Positions 10,342 to 22,100 of a stretch of 34,195 nt of DNA are shown one piece after another; position 1 is the first letter of the stretch; the number at the start of each line of letters is the position of its first letter. The stretch is from positions 1-34,195 of the forward strand of contig NW_025955373.1 of NCBI RefSeq assembly GCF_022376445.1. The letters run 5' to 3'. The translations under genes and the position numbers were made by a program. This DNA is from Fomitopsis serialis (lineage: Eukaryota > Basidiomycota > Agaricomycetes > Polyporales > Fomitopsidaceae). Under the pieces are notes generated by a model. It saw only the letters and a list, made by a program, of their open reading frames with translations, made no database searches and was not told the DNA's origin.

Positions 10342-11386
10342 CTACATTGATCCACTCCTTTTCCCCCTCTTCAACAGCTGCGCAGGCGCGATACACGTCC
10401 CATTCTTCAGGTGACGCATAAATGAGTCGCGTCTACTAAACGTTGTCATACAGCCTCCAACCATCTTGCGTCCATCATGCTCGTAGCTTGCTCCGCCGAG
10501 GTCGGGAGCGTCCTCCTCCGGAACCCCGCAGCAGACCCATTCCGGGTCACGGCTCAGGGAGAAGTGCGTGCGGACGTGGCGATCAAGGTCTCCCTTGCGC
10601 CGAGTCGAAAAGTCGCAGTGCGGACAGATGAAACAGCCATTGTGCTCCCAACGCTGCACGGAGGGAGTGAACCCAACTTGTTTGTTGCGCGGAGCCGCCA
10701 TGCGGACCCGGCTGGTGAACGACGAAGCGAGAGAGCGCGGGATAGCGCAGGATGAACTTGACCGGATGCGCCTCGAGCGGGTGGAGCCCTTACGTGACGA
10801 CCGGCTTCCTCGTCCTTTCGCAGACTCGGAGTCGACATTGGTGGCGGATGATGCTTCGTGAGAAGTTGAGGATGACGAGGCATCGGGGGAAGCAGCGTCG
10901 GGGGAGGCTTCAGAAGGCGATCCGAAGAGAGAACCTGACCAATCCCAGGAGGAGGTGTAAGATGGGAAAGGTGATAGGATGCTCGCTGACTCGGAGCTAT
11001 CACCGGGGCTTTGGTACGAGACACCGTCGTCGAAGGTAGGAAAGTGCGGCGCATCGGCGACACTCATGTCTGGAACCTCTGAAGGCCATGCGGCGGAAGG
11101 AGCGTAGTCCCAGAGAGAGCTGCCTTCCGTGACGATTGGCAGGACACTTCCGGGTAGCATCTCTGTGTCCGAACCGAGGTCTGGGTGACTGGATGCATCA
11201 TACATGTGCGTCAGTCGCGATGCTGGACACATCATAGACATGAGTAGCGTACGACATCGACACGCTGAATGGATCGCATGATTCATTCACGAATGATTGG
11301 ACCACGGTACCCGGTAGAGGGAATAGCAGGTCGGAATTGGTCGAGTTGAGGTCATCGTAGAAGTAGTAGGCAGAGTGAGTGGCCAT
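10342..11386 (-). CDS. C2H2 zinc-finger protein, likely transcription factor
   Basis: A Ser/Pro/Asp-rich protein with two C-terminal zinc fingers, of the usual shape for a fungal DNA-binding regulator. My model has two exons, 11386-11229 and 11188-10342, giving 334 aa. The 40-nt intron is short, and the gene could instead start within the long frame that begins at 11286. Finger 1 is classical: C241-x2-C244-x12-H257-x3-H261 (CPHCDFST, HVRTH). Finger 2 is variant: Cys272/273, then C299-x12-H312-x5-C318, with 25 residues between the cysteine pair and Cys299. A basic Ser/Arg patch (SRSSRKGSTRSRRIRSSSS) precedes the fingers and may be a nuclear-localisation signal. A TATA box lies about 70 bases upstream of the first ATG. 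The gene is convergent with F-box A and divergent from F-box B. Target genes cannot be inferred. Confidence 0.8.
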
Positions 11387-11455
11387 TGCGGGGGATGTCG
11401 AGTTTCTGCGCGATGCGGGTAGGCGATGGGGACATCATGGCGGCCGGAGCCACTG

Positions 11456-11463
11456 CTTTTATA
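11456..11463 (-). promoter_or_regulatory. TATA box of the C2H2 zinc-finger gene
   Basis: TATAAAAG on the minus strand, about 70 bases upstream of the ATG at 11386. This is a normal distance for a short 5' UTR and supports 11386, not a later ATG, as the start. Confidence 0.6.
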
Positions 11464-11524
11464 CCTGCGGGTACAGAAAGCATCTCGCCGTCGTGCAGCG
11501 CAAGGCGGCGAGGTCGAGGGAATC

Positions 11525-11622
11525 GAGTGCACCTTTACAAGCACCAAGAAGCGCGCCGCTATACCTTATATGGTGCAAACGGGGTGTCGTGATGCGAAAA
11601 GAGTGTATCTTTACAAGCACCA
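11525..11622. repeat. Imperfect 22-bp direct repeat, 76 bp apart
   Basis: The unit at 11525-11546 recurs at 11601-11622 with 20 of 22 bases identical; both contain ctttacaagcacca. They lie about 140 and 215 bases upstream of the C2H2 gene start, beyond its TATA box, where upstream regulatory elements would be expected. The role is unknown. Confidence 0.6.
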
Positions 11623-12673
11623 CGGTAGGGGCGAGATAATTGTGGTAGATCAGCGTACCTCTACATGTACGCATCCAAACGTGCGGTACACGGGTAGCGT
11701 TCTTTCACCTGAACTGTCCAATATTGTCCACATCGAAGACGCCTCGCTGACATGTCTCCTGTGCGTCGAATGTGTTGCCCCCGGGCCTGCTGCAGTAGCG
11801 TCCACGAAGCGCGAGTATCCTAGCAATTCACATATCGTGGTGTCGAGGGGTTGGGATCGGTGACCGCTCAATCACTAGCCTAGGGCGAAAAGACCCGCCG
11901 CGACTCAAATGTTAAGTTCGTCCGGTGCAGACTGGCAGCAGCATTTTTTCTTTGGCGCATTGTGGTGAATGCGCTCATAGGAAGGGCGGTAAGTCTGTAT
12001 CGAGTCTCGACAACGAAAAAAAAGTGATACCGGCGTGTAACATCATAGGCGTTGATATTTGCCATGACCCGCGGTACCAGGTGCAGCCTGAGCATGATGT
12101 CGTTCGCACGGACATCACGCCCTTTATGTAGCACCGCAGCCGAGTTGTGTGCGCGTCCGTAGTATGAGCAAGAATCTCTAGACATACACACGCATGTAAC
12201 AGCCTGTGCTGCCACAGCGAAGAGGATGTTACGAGACACGCTTTCAAGGGCTCTGAGAGGAGGAGGAGTGTCTATGCCATTGGTATGCCATGTATAGTAA
12301 CTCCCGGAGTCACGAGACCGCGAGGGAACGAAGCCACACTCAGCCTCGCTCAGCCTTCAGGCGGTCTATGTCTTCTGTCAACGCCCACTGCGCCGCCTTC
12401 AGCTCTCAACGACTCTCGTCTGTTATCTCAGAGGACGTAAACATCGTTAAGTGAACCAGGTTTGTCCACAGTGTCTAGTATAGCCTCACATCATCGGGTT
12501 GAACATTCAAGTTCACAAACAGGCAACGCCGGTTCAAAGGACTTACTTCGAGTCTGAATTGAACTTGCGTTGACAACGTTGAACGTTGAAACGCTGACGT
12601 GTAGCTGTCCGCCTTCGTCGATCGACTACTGATGCAAAACGAACACGTACACGCAGCAGGCTATGCTTTTGTA

Positions 12674-15327
12674 ATGTCGAATGCAACAAACAGCGAAGCT
12701 GCCCAGTCAGGTATGAGTGGCAGAGATGTCGACGCACGGACGACTGAAAGCGCCAACGAAGGTGAGATATCGTGCTCTCTCGCTCATGTGCCAATGTTGC
12801 GCTCACATGAGATGATCGCTGCAACGACCATTGTTCCGACAGCTGCGTCTAGAAGTGGCGAACGGAGAGACCTGCTCCAAGAGTACGCTACCTCGCCTGT
12901 GGCGGATGCAAAGCAGTCTACTACAGTAGCAAATGCGCTGTCGGGCGTCACTCTACTGGCATTTCCTTTGGACATCATCTTTGAAGTGAGCAACACAGCA
13001 TAGGTGATGTTGCCACTAATTAACACAGTCACCTCTCTTAGATCTTTGGGCAGTTGTGTCCGCTCGACCTTGCGAATCTGGCACAGACCTGCAAAACCTT
13101 CCGCGCACTCCTAGAATCTCCCCAGAGCGATGGACTGTGGAAGACGGTCAAACAGCTTGCTGGAGAAACCCCGGACGGTCCGGCGTGCGTGCCGCAGGTT
13201 GCTTGGATAAGAGCAATGTATTGTGGATATAAATGTGTGGTACGTATCCGTGATCACGATCATATGGACAATTGAAAAGGGCGTTCACCTCACAATCCTT
13301 CAGGGATGTGGACAGTTTGCCAGAGATGATGTCAATTTTGCGTTGTTACGGCGCATATGCTTTTACTGTAGACGGGAACGGTACGTGTTGATATCTCTGC
13401 ACGGCTTCTGTATGCAATTCTGACCACTGCCCTAGGCTTATTGAACACGACACCTTCATGAGTACTTCTGATCGTTCGGCGCTCTCTGCCTTTGTCTTGC
13501 AACTCATCCCGCACACATCTTGTTGAGTCAAATTCTCATCGCGCTTTGCACCACATGTTTATCAAAGGTGTTAGTGAAGAATGATAATGGATCAGCTATC
13601 CCAGGAAAATGGTACTGGAGCGCCGATATCACTGCAACAACGAATCTGGTTCTCAATTACTGGAAGGATGCTCAAGAAGGGAAGAGTGCGCCGAGAGTTG
13701 CTCTGGACAAGATCAAGCAAGAGCGCATCCGATACGTACAAGCCATTACCGAAGTCTGCTATCTTGTCATTCGTACGATTCAGGTAGCGCTAACATGTGG
13801 GCCGCCAGCACGCAACGAAATGTCGAGAATGGGTGCATACGCGTAAGGAAGAGGAAAAGGCACTTAGGGTCACACAATTCAAACGGTGAGTGCGGCAATC
13901 GGTACACACGACGCTGTGACGTACGTCTCACACTTCTGGCAGCATCGAAGAGTTGTTCGGAGAGTTGGGCTACACGACTGAACACGTTCAGAAAATCAAA
14001 GGCTTTGGTTGGGAGCGCCACATCGGGAAAGCTTGCCGTGAGGTGACCGAGCAAGGTGTGTGAACGTTTTGTATCCGTGCATTGAAGCAGTCGTTACGCA
14101 TCTCTGCAGCGTGGCAGCGCGTCCGAATTGCGCTTGAGCCGCGCCTCATGGCAGGCCGAGTCAAGCGTATCGAACAGGGACATCCGGACACGATACGCGC
14201 TCGCATGAATGCGCTGAAGACTTTGTATCACGACTACTGTGACCAGCTGCCTCTGCGCCCCATGGATAGGGTCCGTCTCCCACCGGTCGATATGATCTAC
14301 ATGACTCCGACCTTCCGTCCTCTGATCTACGAGAATCTCGTTGCCCCAATTGGACTGGTCAAGGAGCAATGCAATGAGGCCGCTCAACACTTCCCGAACA
14401 TCATCTCGAGCTATCATGCCAGTGTCAAGTGCGCGTTGCTGAAGAGCATGGAAGGTTGCACGAAGCTCGAGAACTCAGGTGTCGATATGCAGCACCTCCT
14501 CTCCTTAGCTTGCTCTGTTTATGAGTCGTACGTCATGGTCGGCCTCGACCCTGTACTAATGTCGTCTATGGACGCAGTACTGTCGTACTTGTCAAGAACC
14601 CGAGAGGGGCACAGTGACTATACAGTGCCGCTCTTCTGGTTAAGATTGCAGGCCTCTCACGACGGCGCCAATCTCGGGATCTTCGACTGGAGTATGACTG
14701 GATTTTCAATCCTCAAGCCATTGGCGATCGCGCTAGGCCTCGATCCGAACAAGGCGCGACCTGAAGACTTTGACGAACTTGATAGACATGTATTCTGTGA
14801 AAATGCCAAGTGCTCTGATACCTCGTGTGGTGACGGCTTGGTGTACTTCGAGATTCACAGTTGGCGTACGATCGTGAGCATGGCCTGTGTGCATTGCGGG
14901 GCGTATTATTTATGAGCTGACTGTTGTCAAAAGATCCAACACTGCTGGCTCGAGCATATAGAAGGTCCCCAGTTGCCAGTCATCTCACTCTTCAGCGAGG
15001 AGGCCTCCGCAAAGATACGGTGCCTTCCGGATGCGAAAACTGCACAGATGCAGATGAAATGGGCCTGTAATCATTGTTCGGTTCATCTCGAGGCTCTGCA
15101 GGCCCGAAATACGGTCGTGGAACATGTGCGTGAAATGTGAGTCTACGCTTCATTGTGTTCGGGTGATGGTTGCTTGACAAGCGCACCTTTGTTGGCGTGG
15201 TAGACATGGAATCAAGGAGCCGGAAGATTGCATCGATTTCTTCCATGTTCATCCTGAAGAGCGCTTCGTACCGTTGTGGTGTACACTCCATGGACTGACC
15301 TACGAGGAACTTGCGATCGATACATAG
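12674..15327 (+). CDS. F-box protein with zinc-binding motifs, paralogue B
   Basis: Same family as A and closest to C. Eleven exons join in frame to 683 aa: 12674-12761, 12843-12985, 13042-13239, 13304-13380, 13436-13521, 13575-13753, 13809-13885, 13943-14055, 14110-14873, 14934-15136, 15204-15327. The ATG at 12674 is chosen because it aligns with the start of C and gives the same 88-nt first exon; an in-frame ATG at 12632 would add 14 residues. Features: F-box after LLAFPLDIIFE (IFGQLCPLDLANLAQTCKTF), Cys4 ribbon C142-C145-C162-C165 (CVGCGQF, CFYC), PGKWYWSADI segment, charged helix with RKEEEKALR, long C-terminal domain with LPPVDMIYMTPTFRPLIYE, and a terminal CNHC...HVREIH finger with final His644. 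It is convergent with the dehydrogenase gene. Confidence 0.88.
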
Positions 15328-15704
15328 TAGGTTCTGGGCGACGTCTGGAGCTATTTTCAAACGCCTACCCATGTTCCTCTACAAGTCTTTAAGTTGCCAT
15401 GGTGAATACATCATCTCCCTTGGACCGATAACCCGTGTCAATGCTGTTCTGCCTCGGTGGAACAGTCAGTGCGTCCATGCGTATATATCACGACTTTGGT
15501 CACGAAGTGTCCACAGAAAATCGATATCCAGAGATCACTACGTTTTTAGAGCAACACAGCAATGCGATCGACGATACTTACACATCAGCCGCGAACGGCC
15601 TCATCTCCAAGACTGTCCACCGTCAACGTACTACAATACATACATGCGATGTTTCCTTCTTTCGTTCGTTCCGCTTACTACGCGTAAGATGATACAGCCG
15701 CAGC
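15328..15704. other. Convergent 3' intergenic region
   Basis: Spacer between the ends of F-box B (plus) and the dehydrogenase (minus). No conserved open frame is seen; it presumably holds both 3' UTRs. Confidence 0.5.
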
Positions 15705-16991
15705 TTACTCCATCTGGCTGAGGCCCTCCCTGATGTAGTCATCGAAGAGCGCCTTGTAGTCCTTGTGCCACCGACTTAACGCGGGGCGGCCCTCGACGAG
15801 ATCGCCCGCACCCCAAAGGATGCGCAGTTGGTCGACCTCGCGCCTGGTGTCATTGTCGGGCACGAGAATGTAGAACTTGCCTTGGCGGACGTAGTCGAGC
15901 TAGAAGGTAACCAAGGTTGAGCATAGATAGCGATATATAGGGTGCGCCGCAGTCGTGGTGCGCACCATGTAGAGGACAGTCTCCTGGGCGGTCCATGCGC
16001 CGGCGGGCTTCTCCGCGCCACTGCTGTCACCGGTCATACCTGTCCAGGTCCACCCCGGACTGCGGAAACATCAGCATGACCGGATATCCCTGCAGCATGA
16101 TTAGGCGTACACAAAGAGATGCGCGGTGACGTTCGCTGCGGGCACGTTGTTGCGCAGTTCGTGCGCGAGCCCTTCTGTCAGAGACTTGACGGCAGCCTTC
16201 GAAGCGTTGTACGCGGGATTGCCTCTGAAGATCAAGTATCAGCAGACTTTTCGAGTGGGGCAAAGATCGACGTACGGAGGGTTGGTAATGCCCTGCTTCG
16301 ACCCGGTGTTGATGATCACAGCCGGGTTTTCCTGGTGGATTATGGACGGCACAAACGTCTGTTGTACGTTGAGCACTCTGGATCGTCACGCATCATGAGC
16401 GAAAGCACGAAGGCCGGCATCGTGGATACACTCACCCGAAGACGTTCACGTCGAAGGTCTTGCGCCAGGCATCAATGCCCTCCCAAGACTTGCTCGGCAA
16501 GCCAATGCCGGCATTGTTCATGAGCACGGCGACCTGTTCAACAGGCACACGGCCCGAGAGGTGAGCAAGCGGCACGCAGACAGACACAGCGCGAGCGCGG
16601 CCGGCGATGTCGTCGCGGCCGCCCAACGAGAACGAGGGCTGCCCGGGAGAGCCAGCTCACCTCGCCCCACGCCTCGTACACCGTATCGCGCAGCCGGACG
16701 ACGTCCTCGAGCTTGCTGACGTCCGTCGGCACGACGAGCACGTTGCCCTCCCCGACCACCTTCATCAACTCTGCCCCGACCTTGCTGAGCGGCTCTTCGT
16801 TCACGTCGGCGATCGCGACTTTCATGCCGATCCTGCGGGCGGATGAGCATCTCAATGGAGAAAAGCAGACGCTGTACGTACTTCGCGAGCTCAAGCGCAG
16901 CAGCTCGTCCGATGCCACTCCCCGCTCCTGTAATGACTGCTACCCGCCCGGTGTGGATGACTGGGTGTACGCCGTCGTCCATGGCTGCCAT
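15705..16991 (-). CDS. Classical short-chain dehydrogenase/reductase (SDR)
   Basis: An NAD(P)-dependent oxidoreductase of the classical SDR family; the substrate is not predictable. Seven exons join in frame to 294 aa: 16991-16882, 16832-16661, 16533-16436, 16377-16276, 16224-16111, 16059-15966, 15899-15705. Motifs in order: cofactor loop TGAGSGIG, the acidic end of the second strand (VAIADVNEE), NNAG, catalytic Ser in INTGSKQG, catalytic YNASK (Tyr-x3-Lys), and the PGWTWTGMTG loop after the active site. The C-terminal part (LDYVRQGKFYILVPDNDTRR) is longer than in minimal 250-aa SDRs and resembles the substrate-lid tail of a fungal subgroup. The intron between exons 2 and 3 is 127 nt, about twice its neighbours. 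An upstream in-frame ATG at 17072 would extend the N-terminus by 27 residues without conserved sequence. Confidence 0.93.
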
Positions 16992-18994
16992 TGTTGGTTG
17001 GAATGCACTGGAGTGTGATGCTGGTCGAAGAGGAGAGGGTCGGCGACTGCCCCCGTTCAGAGTGAGGCTCATCCCGGACTCCGGCTAATGAATTGAGGTA
17101 TACGGGACTGCTGGGGTATGGGAAAGGGGTAAATTAGGAACACCCAGCACGTTCCGCCTTTCTTATACCCTCCAAACCCGAGGAAGCGGATACGTGACGT
17201 CGAGGGCTTTCGGACCTCCCTCACGCTGCACTTATCGCCGGAGCGGAATCGGCTCGACTTTACATGCACATATTATTCTCACAGCGCAAGCCTCATCATT
17301 TGGTCAGAAGTCCTCCAGCGCGGTCTAGAACGCCGACAAGGCTTGTGGAGATGATATTATCAGATGCACAGGCTGTGTTTCAACTCCCAAGATACTCGCA
17401 GCCTTTTCCAAGGGGAAATAATGTCTATTTTTCAACGTGTGATCACCATATGAATCTGGTCCTAGAGTCATCCAAGCAACTCAAGAGCAGTATACTATAT
17501 TGGTTGCAGTACCGGGGGCCGGATGCTTAGGCCGCGGGCGCGAACCTGAAGCGCCCAGCTCCGGTGTGGCGTTCGCAAACGACTCTTCGACAGTCAACAT
17601 ATAGGACCTTTGAGCCGACCGCGCGGTTGTCACGGACTGTAACGTCTCGGATTCTTTGCACTTGGCAGCATGTTTCATACTGTATGAGAAACCTCGGGTT
17701 GCAGCGTACCTTTGCGAAATATACGCCATTGAAGAGTCCACTGGCGTTGGCAACGTTCGTGCGACCTGCATCGTGCCCATGGCCACACGCAATTCATCCG
17801 CGCGGTAATCAGTGCGCCAACGTAATTTGTCATGCGCACAACAGCACTGGTTCTTCCGCTGCAGCCGTCTCCCGTATAATCGCATTCGGCTTGGGCTTCT
17901 CTACGTGAATGGCCGCGGCGAAACCAAATCGGCGGCAGGCAACTCGAGCGGTACCGTTCTGAGCACCGGGAAAGGTTGCGGTGCCTGGCAGTGGGATTAG
18001 CTTTGGTGTGCTGACAGATTGGGCAGTCACGAAAAGGTTCTGTAAGTTCGCGCCGCGTGGAAAATCGGACGCAGGCTTCTAGCACTTAGAACATGAGCCT
18101 CGCGCTCTGTCGCGCATTATGCGAACATGTGTCTGAAGTTGAGAGGACGAACTCACCAGTCTCCTCCTCGAATACGTGTTCTTGAGATCACCCAGTAGCA
18201 CGCTATGCTCCGGAAGCCAGCACGCCACATCACGAGGGCAATATGAAGCTCAAACAAACTCGAGTTGCTACCGCACTCCTTCGGTCCCTAGCGCTCAGGA
18301 CGGGGCACGGCAGGTTGTTCTCGCCCTTGCAGACCGGCCGACCTATTTGAACAAGTACAACTCAATACGGATAGCAACAGGCTTACCTACCCTCCGAGAG
18401 TAGAACGTTAACGGCACATCGTGCCACTCCCGTTTCACCGGATCCTCCCTATCCGCAAATACACCGTTCTCCGGCCACTGCGCGCTCGCGACGACATTTA
18501 CAGTTAATCGCACCGCGGTCCCCTTGCCGCTGCAAGGAGTGCGATGGTCAGCTGTTGTTGTCCGAGGCAGCACCTGTTGAGCTCGTGGGCGAACGTGACC
18601 CAAGCGTACGCATGCGTTCAGCTTTGACTCCAGTTGCGATGTGTCTGCAACCGGACTCGGATCTTCTGACCACCTCGGCCGACGCGTTCAGGCAATATTA
18701 GCCACCATCATTAGTTTCGAGACATCATTGTTGGGCCCGTTCGACGAGGCTATGTGGATTTGTGTGGGTCGTAGACTAAGAGAGTGTTTGGCTGAGACGG
18801 CCGCAGCGGTAAGAAGACACCGCGACCGGAGAGGTTGGAGCGAAGTGAGAGGCGCCGGTGCAGGATTACCGGCAATGATAATTTACCTTTCATGTTGTTT
18901 CAAATCTGTTAGCAGCGGATCTTACAAGCGTAACAAAATGTCCAGACCAGGCTGAGACCGTTTACATCAGGCTCACATTACGTCGGCCCTCGAG
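16992..18994. other. 2-kb stretch without a confident gene
   Basis: The left 300 bases should hold the dehydrogenase promoter and the right end the glutamate dehydrogenase promoter. Between them the minus strand keeps several open stretches (17481-17885, 17830-18030, 18343-18603) with splice-like signals, but they do not assemble into a recognisable protein. No terminal repeats or transposase motifs were seen. Confidence 0.4.
18343..18603 (-). other. Possible exon of an unidentified minus-strand gene
   Basis: An 86-codon frame contains a coding-like stretch (SAQWPENGVFADRE, KREWHDVPLTFYSRR) followed directly by a good donor (gtaggtaagc). Beyond an acceptor (caaatag) a second stretch, GENNLPCPVLSARD, is open. 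I recognise neither. It could be a small orphan gene, a decayed gene or chance. Confidence 0.2.
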
Positions 18995-19003
18995 TATATA
19001 AAA
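18995..19003 (+). promoter_or_regulatory. TATA box of the NAD-glutamate dehydrogenase gene
   Basis: TATATAAAA lies about 100 bases upstream of the ATG at 19103 and is followed by a pyrimidine-rich stretch (ctccccatctctcccccaac). This is the usual layout of a strong fungal promoter. Confidence 0.75.
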
Positions 19004-19102
19004 TGGCTCTCCTTTCGCAGATCGCTCCCCATCTCTCCCCCAACTTCCAACTTTACTTTCACGACCCGTGCATTTCACGACCACACAAATTATCCCGCAT
19101 CC

Positions 19103-22100
19103 ATGGCGTCGACACCGACCGGCGGGCACCTCGAGGTGCCCGGTCTGCTTGAGTCTACGCACCGTATCAAGAACGTGCCGGGCTACACCACACCCGTGTT
19201 CAAGGGCAAGGAGGAACAGAAGGCGAAGGTGCTCGCGAATGTCACGTCCAAGGTGAGTCTACGCGTTTCTTTTGCCTGGGGCGGTCCTTTGCCTCAGGGG
19301 GCTTGGAACCGGGGCTGTGAGTCGCGTGGTGTGTTCTCTCCGTCGTGTACGAGGCCGCGTTGGGAATTGGATCTGCACAGCTTGCGCAGTGCGCCCAGAG
19401 ATAAGGACGCGTTTCTTGCCCCCGTCGTCGCGAAATCTGCAAGGAGGGCGACAGGCACCGAGATGCGCCCAGGGCATTGCCACCTCCAACAGCGCCGTTG
19501 CACACTAGCCGTTGCCTCCATCAAACCGTTGACCTCTGCAGCGTACGAGGTGGGAAATACAAGGCATGTCGCTACCCGTCCCGAGGGACAGTAATGCGAC
19601 GCGTCTCGGAGTCAGTAGCAAAAAGTCGCGTTGTACGTAGCAAGGAGCGCATCTGGGCTCCTTATCCCTTTTGAAGTCCATCGTCCCACCACCATGTTGC
19701 GTCGCGTAGCGCGATCATCTACACACCGTGTTTCTGTGCTTTTACGCGACATGCACGTTCTAACGCGTGAAGACGAACGCGTCTCTGCCTGATCACGCAC
19801 GTTCCACAGAATCAGGATGATACTGACGCGATGCGCATTCGCAGGGCTTCATTCCGCGCGAGCTGGTTACGAACGAGATCAATTGGTTCTACACGCACCT
19901 CGGCATCGACGACACGTACTTCCAGTCTGAGTCCGTCGATGTGATCTCGGACCACATCATCGCGCTCTTCGGCGCGAAGGTGCTCGCGTTCACGAAGCAC
20001 GACCCGTCCAAGCTCGTGATCGATCTCGAGAAGGTGAACGAGGATGGCGCGACGTTCATCCATACCAGCACGCCCGGCAAGACATCGACGGAAGGGCCGG
20101 GCGCCACTTGCGAGAGCAGGATCGACGAGCTCTTCCTGGACAGCAGCACCCCGGAGAAGGCTTTCAGGCTCGAGACGTACCGCTCGCAGGGCATCTCGGC
20201 GACGGCGAGCCAGCAGCTGCGGTGCTACTTTGTCACGAAATGCAACTTTACGAAGGAGCCTCGCGCGTCGACGCGCACGGACGGCAAGACGGACATTCGA
20301 TCGGTGTCCGACGCGGCTTTCCTCGAGAAGGCGAGCGAGAACACGCTGGAGCTGTACCAGCGCGTGATGTGGAACGTTGAGACGCGGTACGGGCCCGTTA
20401 TCGAGGTCTATGAGGTGGAAGGCAGCCGCGAGCGACGGCTCGTCGTTGGGTACAAAAAGGGCGGCACGGAGAAGTTCTTCAGCGCGCTGTCGAATCTGTA
20501 CCACTTCTACTCCTTGTACTCTGCAAGGAAGTATGTCGGTACGTCTTTCCAGTTTGGGGTCAGTGCGAATGCTCATGTTGAATCGCGCGTAGAACAATTC
20601 TCGAACGGGATAACCATCCTGTGCCTGTACCTCAACCCGCTCCCGGACTCGCATGCCCCTCCAATCGAGCACTCGATCTTCCAGGTCATGAAGGAAGCTT
20701 CGCTGCTCTATTGCTTGCCCGACAACCCATTCTTCTACGCCGGCGCGGGTCCTACAGAGGGGCACGCAGTGCAGGAAGCGACTTATGCTTGTGAGTGGGA
20801 CATACATCGCCAGAGCCCAGCATCATACTCAATGTTATATTTCTTCAGACTGTGGCTGGATCTTCGCGCAGCACTTCTGCAACCGCCTGGGGCCTTCGTA
20901 CCTTGCCTTGCGTAATATTCTCGATGAGTCTAATGCATCACACGCGGAGGTGCTGAACGACATCAAGCGTCGCTTCCGTGAGGAAACTTTCACGCGCGAG
21001 AGCATTGCACAGACCATCCACGCGCATCCTGAGCTGGTGAGATGGTCCTGGACTACAGAATTAGACGATCTCTGACTGTGCTCGACAGATCAACTTGCTA
21101 TATGTCAACTTCGCCATGGTGCACTATCCGGCATCGGACCAAGCCAATCTCATGTGAGCATTCTCGTGTGACGACACCCCGCGAACATTCGCTGATCTAA
21201 CTGTGTTAGGCCGACACTCTCATATCAGCGTCTGCAGACCCATCAGATCCTCAGTGATCAGGAGTTGTACGACAAGATCCGCAAGTCCGTGCCGAACAAG
21301 CACGAGCTCCAAGTGCTCGAGAGCTTCCTCATCTTCAACAAGTATGCTTGTGGACGTCGAGCGCAGTGTGATACCGCTGACCAGGGCTTTTCAGGCATGT
21401 GCTCAAGACGAACTTCTACCAACCGACCAAGGTCGCTCTGTCCTTCCGCCTTGCGCCGGAGTTCCTTCCTGAAGTCGAGTACCCCAGAAAGCCATTCGGG
21501 ATGTTCTTTGTCATTGGTACACTGTCTCTCACGCAAACGGGACTGCAAAGGTTGACGATGTACATTCAGGTGGCGAGTTCCGTGGATTCCACATCCGATT
21601 CAGGGATGTCGCGCGTGGCGGCATCCGGTTGGTTATGTCTCGGAATAGGGAGACCTACTCCATCAACCAACGCATGCTGTGAGTAGTTTCCGTACTTGTA
21701 CTTATCATCGGCGCCTGTTGACGCGTGCCTGTCAGGTTCGATGAGAACTATGGCCTTGCTTCGACGCAATCCCTCAAGAACAAGGACATACCTGAGGGTG
21801 GCGCGAAGGGTACCATTCTGCCATCGTATGTGCCACCTCGTCACGGGGCTTCGCGCTTGCTGACGACCATCCACCTAAAGCCTCGGCTCGAGTCCTCGGT
21901 TGTGCTTTGAGAAATATGTCGATGTAAATCAACGCACAGGCTGTTGCTTGGATTGTAATGCTGACATTATTTCTGCAGGCCGTCATTGACCTTCTCATCC
22001 CGGGACAAAGCCCGGGCATCAAGGAGAAACTAGTCGACTTGTACGGCAAGAATGAGATCCTCTTCTTCGGGCCAGATGGTAGGCTTCCAATGCTTTTTTG

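Larger units (their letters stand above)
11387..12673. other. Divergent intergenic region between C2H2 gene and F-box B
   Basis: Besides the TATA box and the short direct repeat listed separately, I see no gene in this 1.3 kb. Short frames, for example on the minus strand at 11880-12239, have no family motif. The last 30 bases before 12674 match the sequence immediately upstream of F-box C, so homology between the two duplicates extends into their 5' leaders. Confidence 0.5.

Noticed and set aside
12632..12673. Upstream ATG giving a 14-residue longer F-box B
   Set aside because: The ATG at 12674 aligns with the start of paralogue C within otherwise matching sequence and gives the same 88-nt first exon. 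The upstream ATG falls in what is 5' leader in C.
17675..18085. CPICQHTKANPTARH resembling the zinc-binding motif of a retroelement integrase
   Set aside because: Only the Cys-x2-Cys is matched. No upstream His pair, no catalytic DDE region and no repeats or reverse transcriptase are nearby, so it is most likely chance.
19103..19594. A 163-aa protein starting at the glutamate dehydrogenase ATG
   Set aside because: Everything after codon 50 is intron 1 readthrough. The sequence changes character right after a consensus donor, and the family sequence resumes at 19845.
19812..20807. 331-codon open frame on the minus strand
   Set aside because: It is antisense to the conserved exons 2 and 3 of the glutamate dehydrogenase. 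High GC and codon bias on the plus strand keep the opposite frame open, and the translation is an Arg/Leu-rich sequence with no domain.
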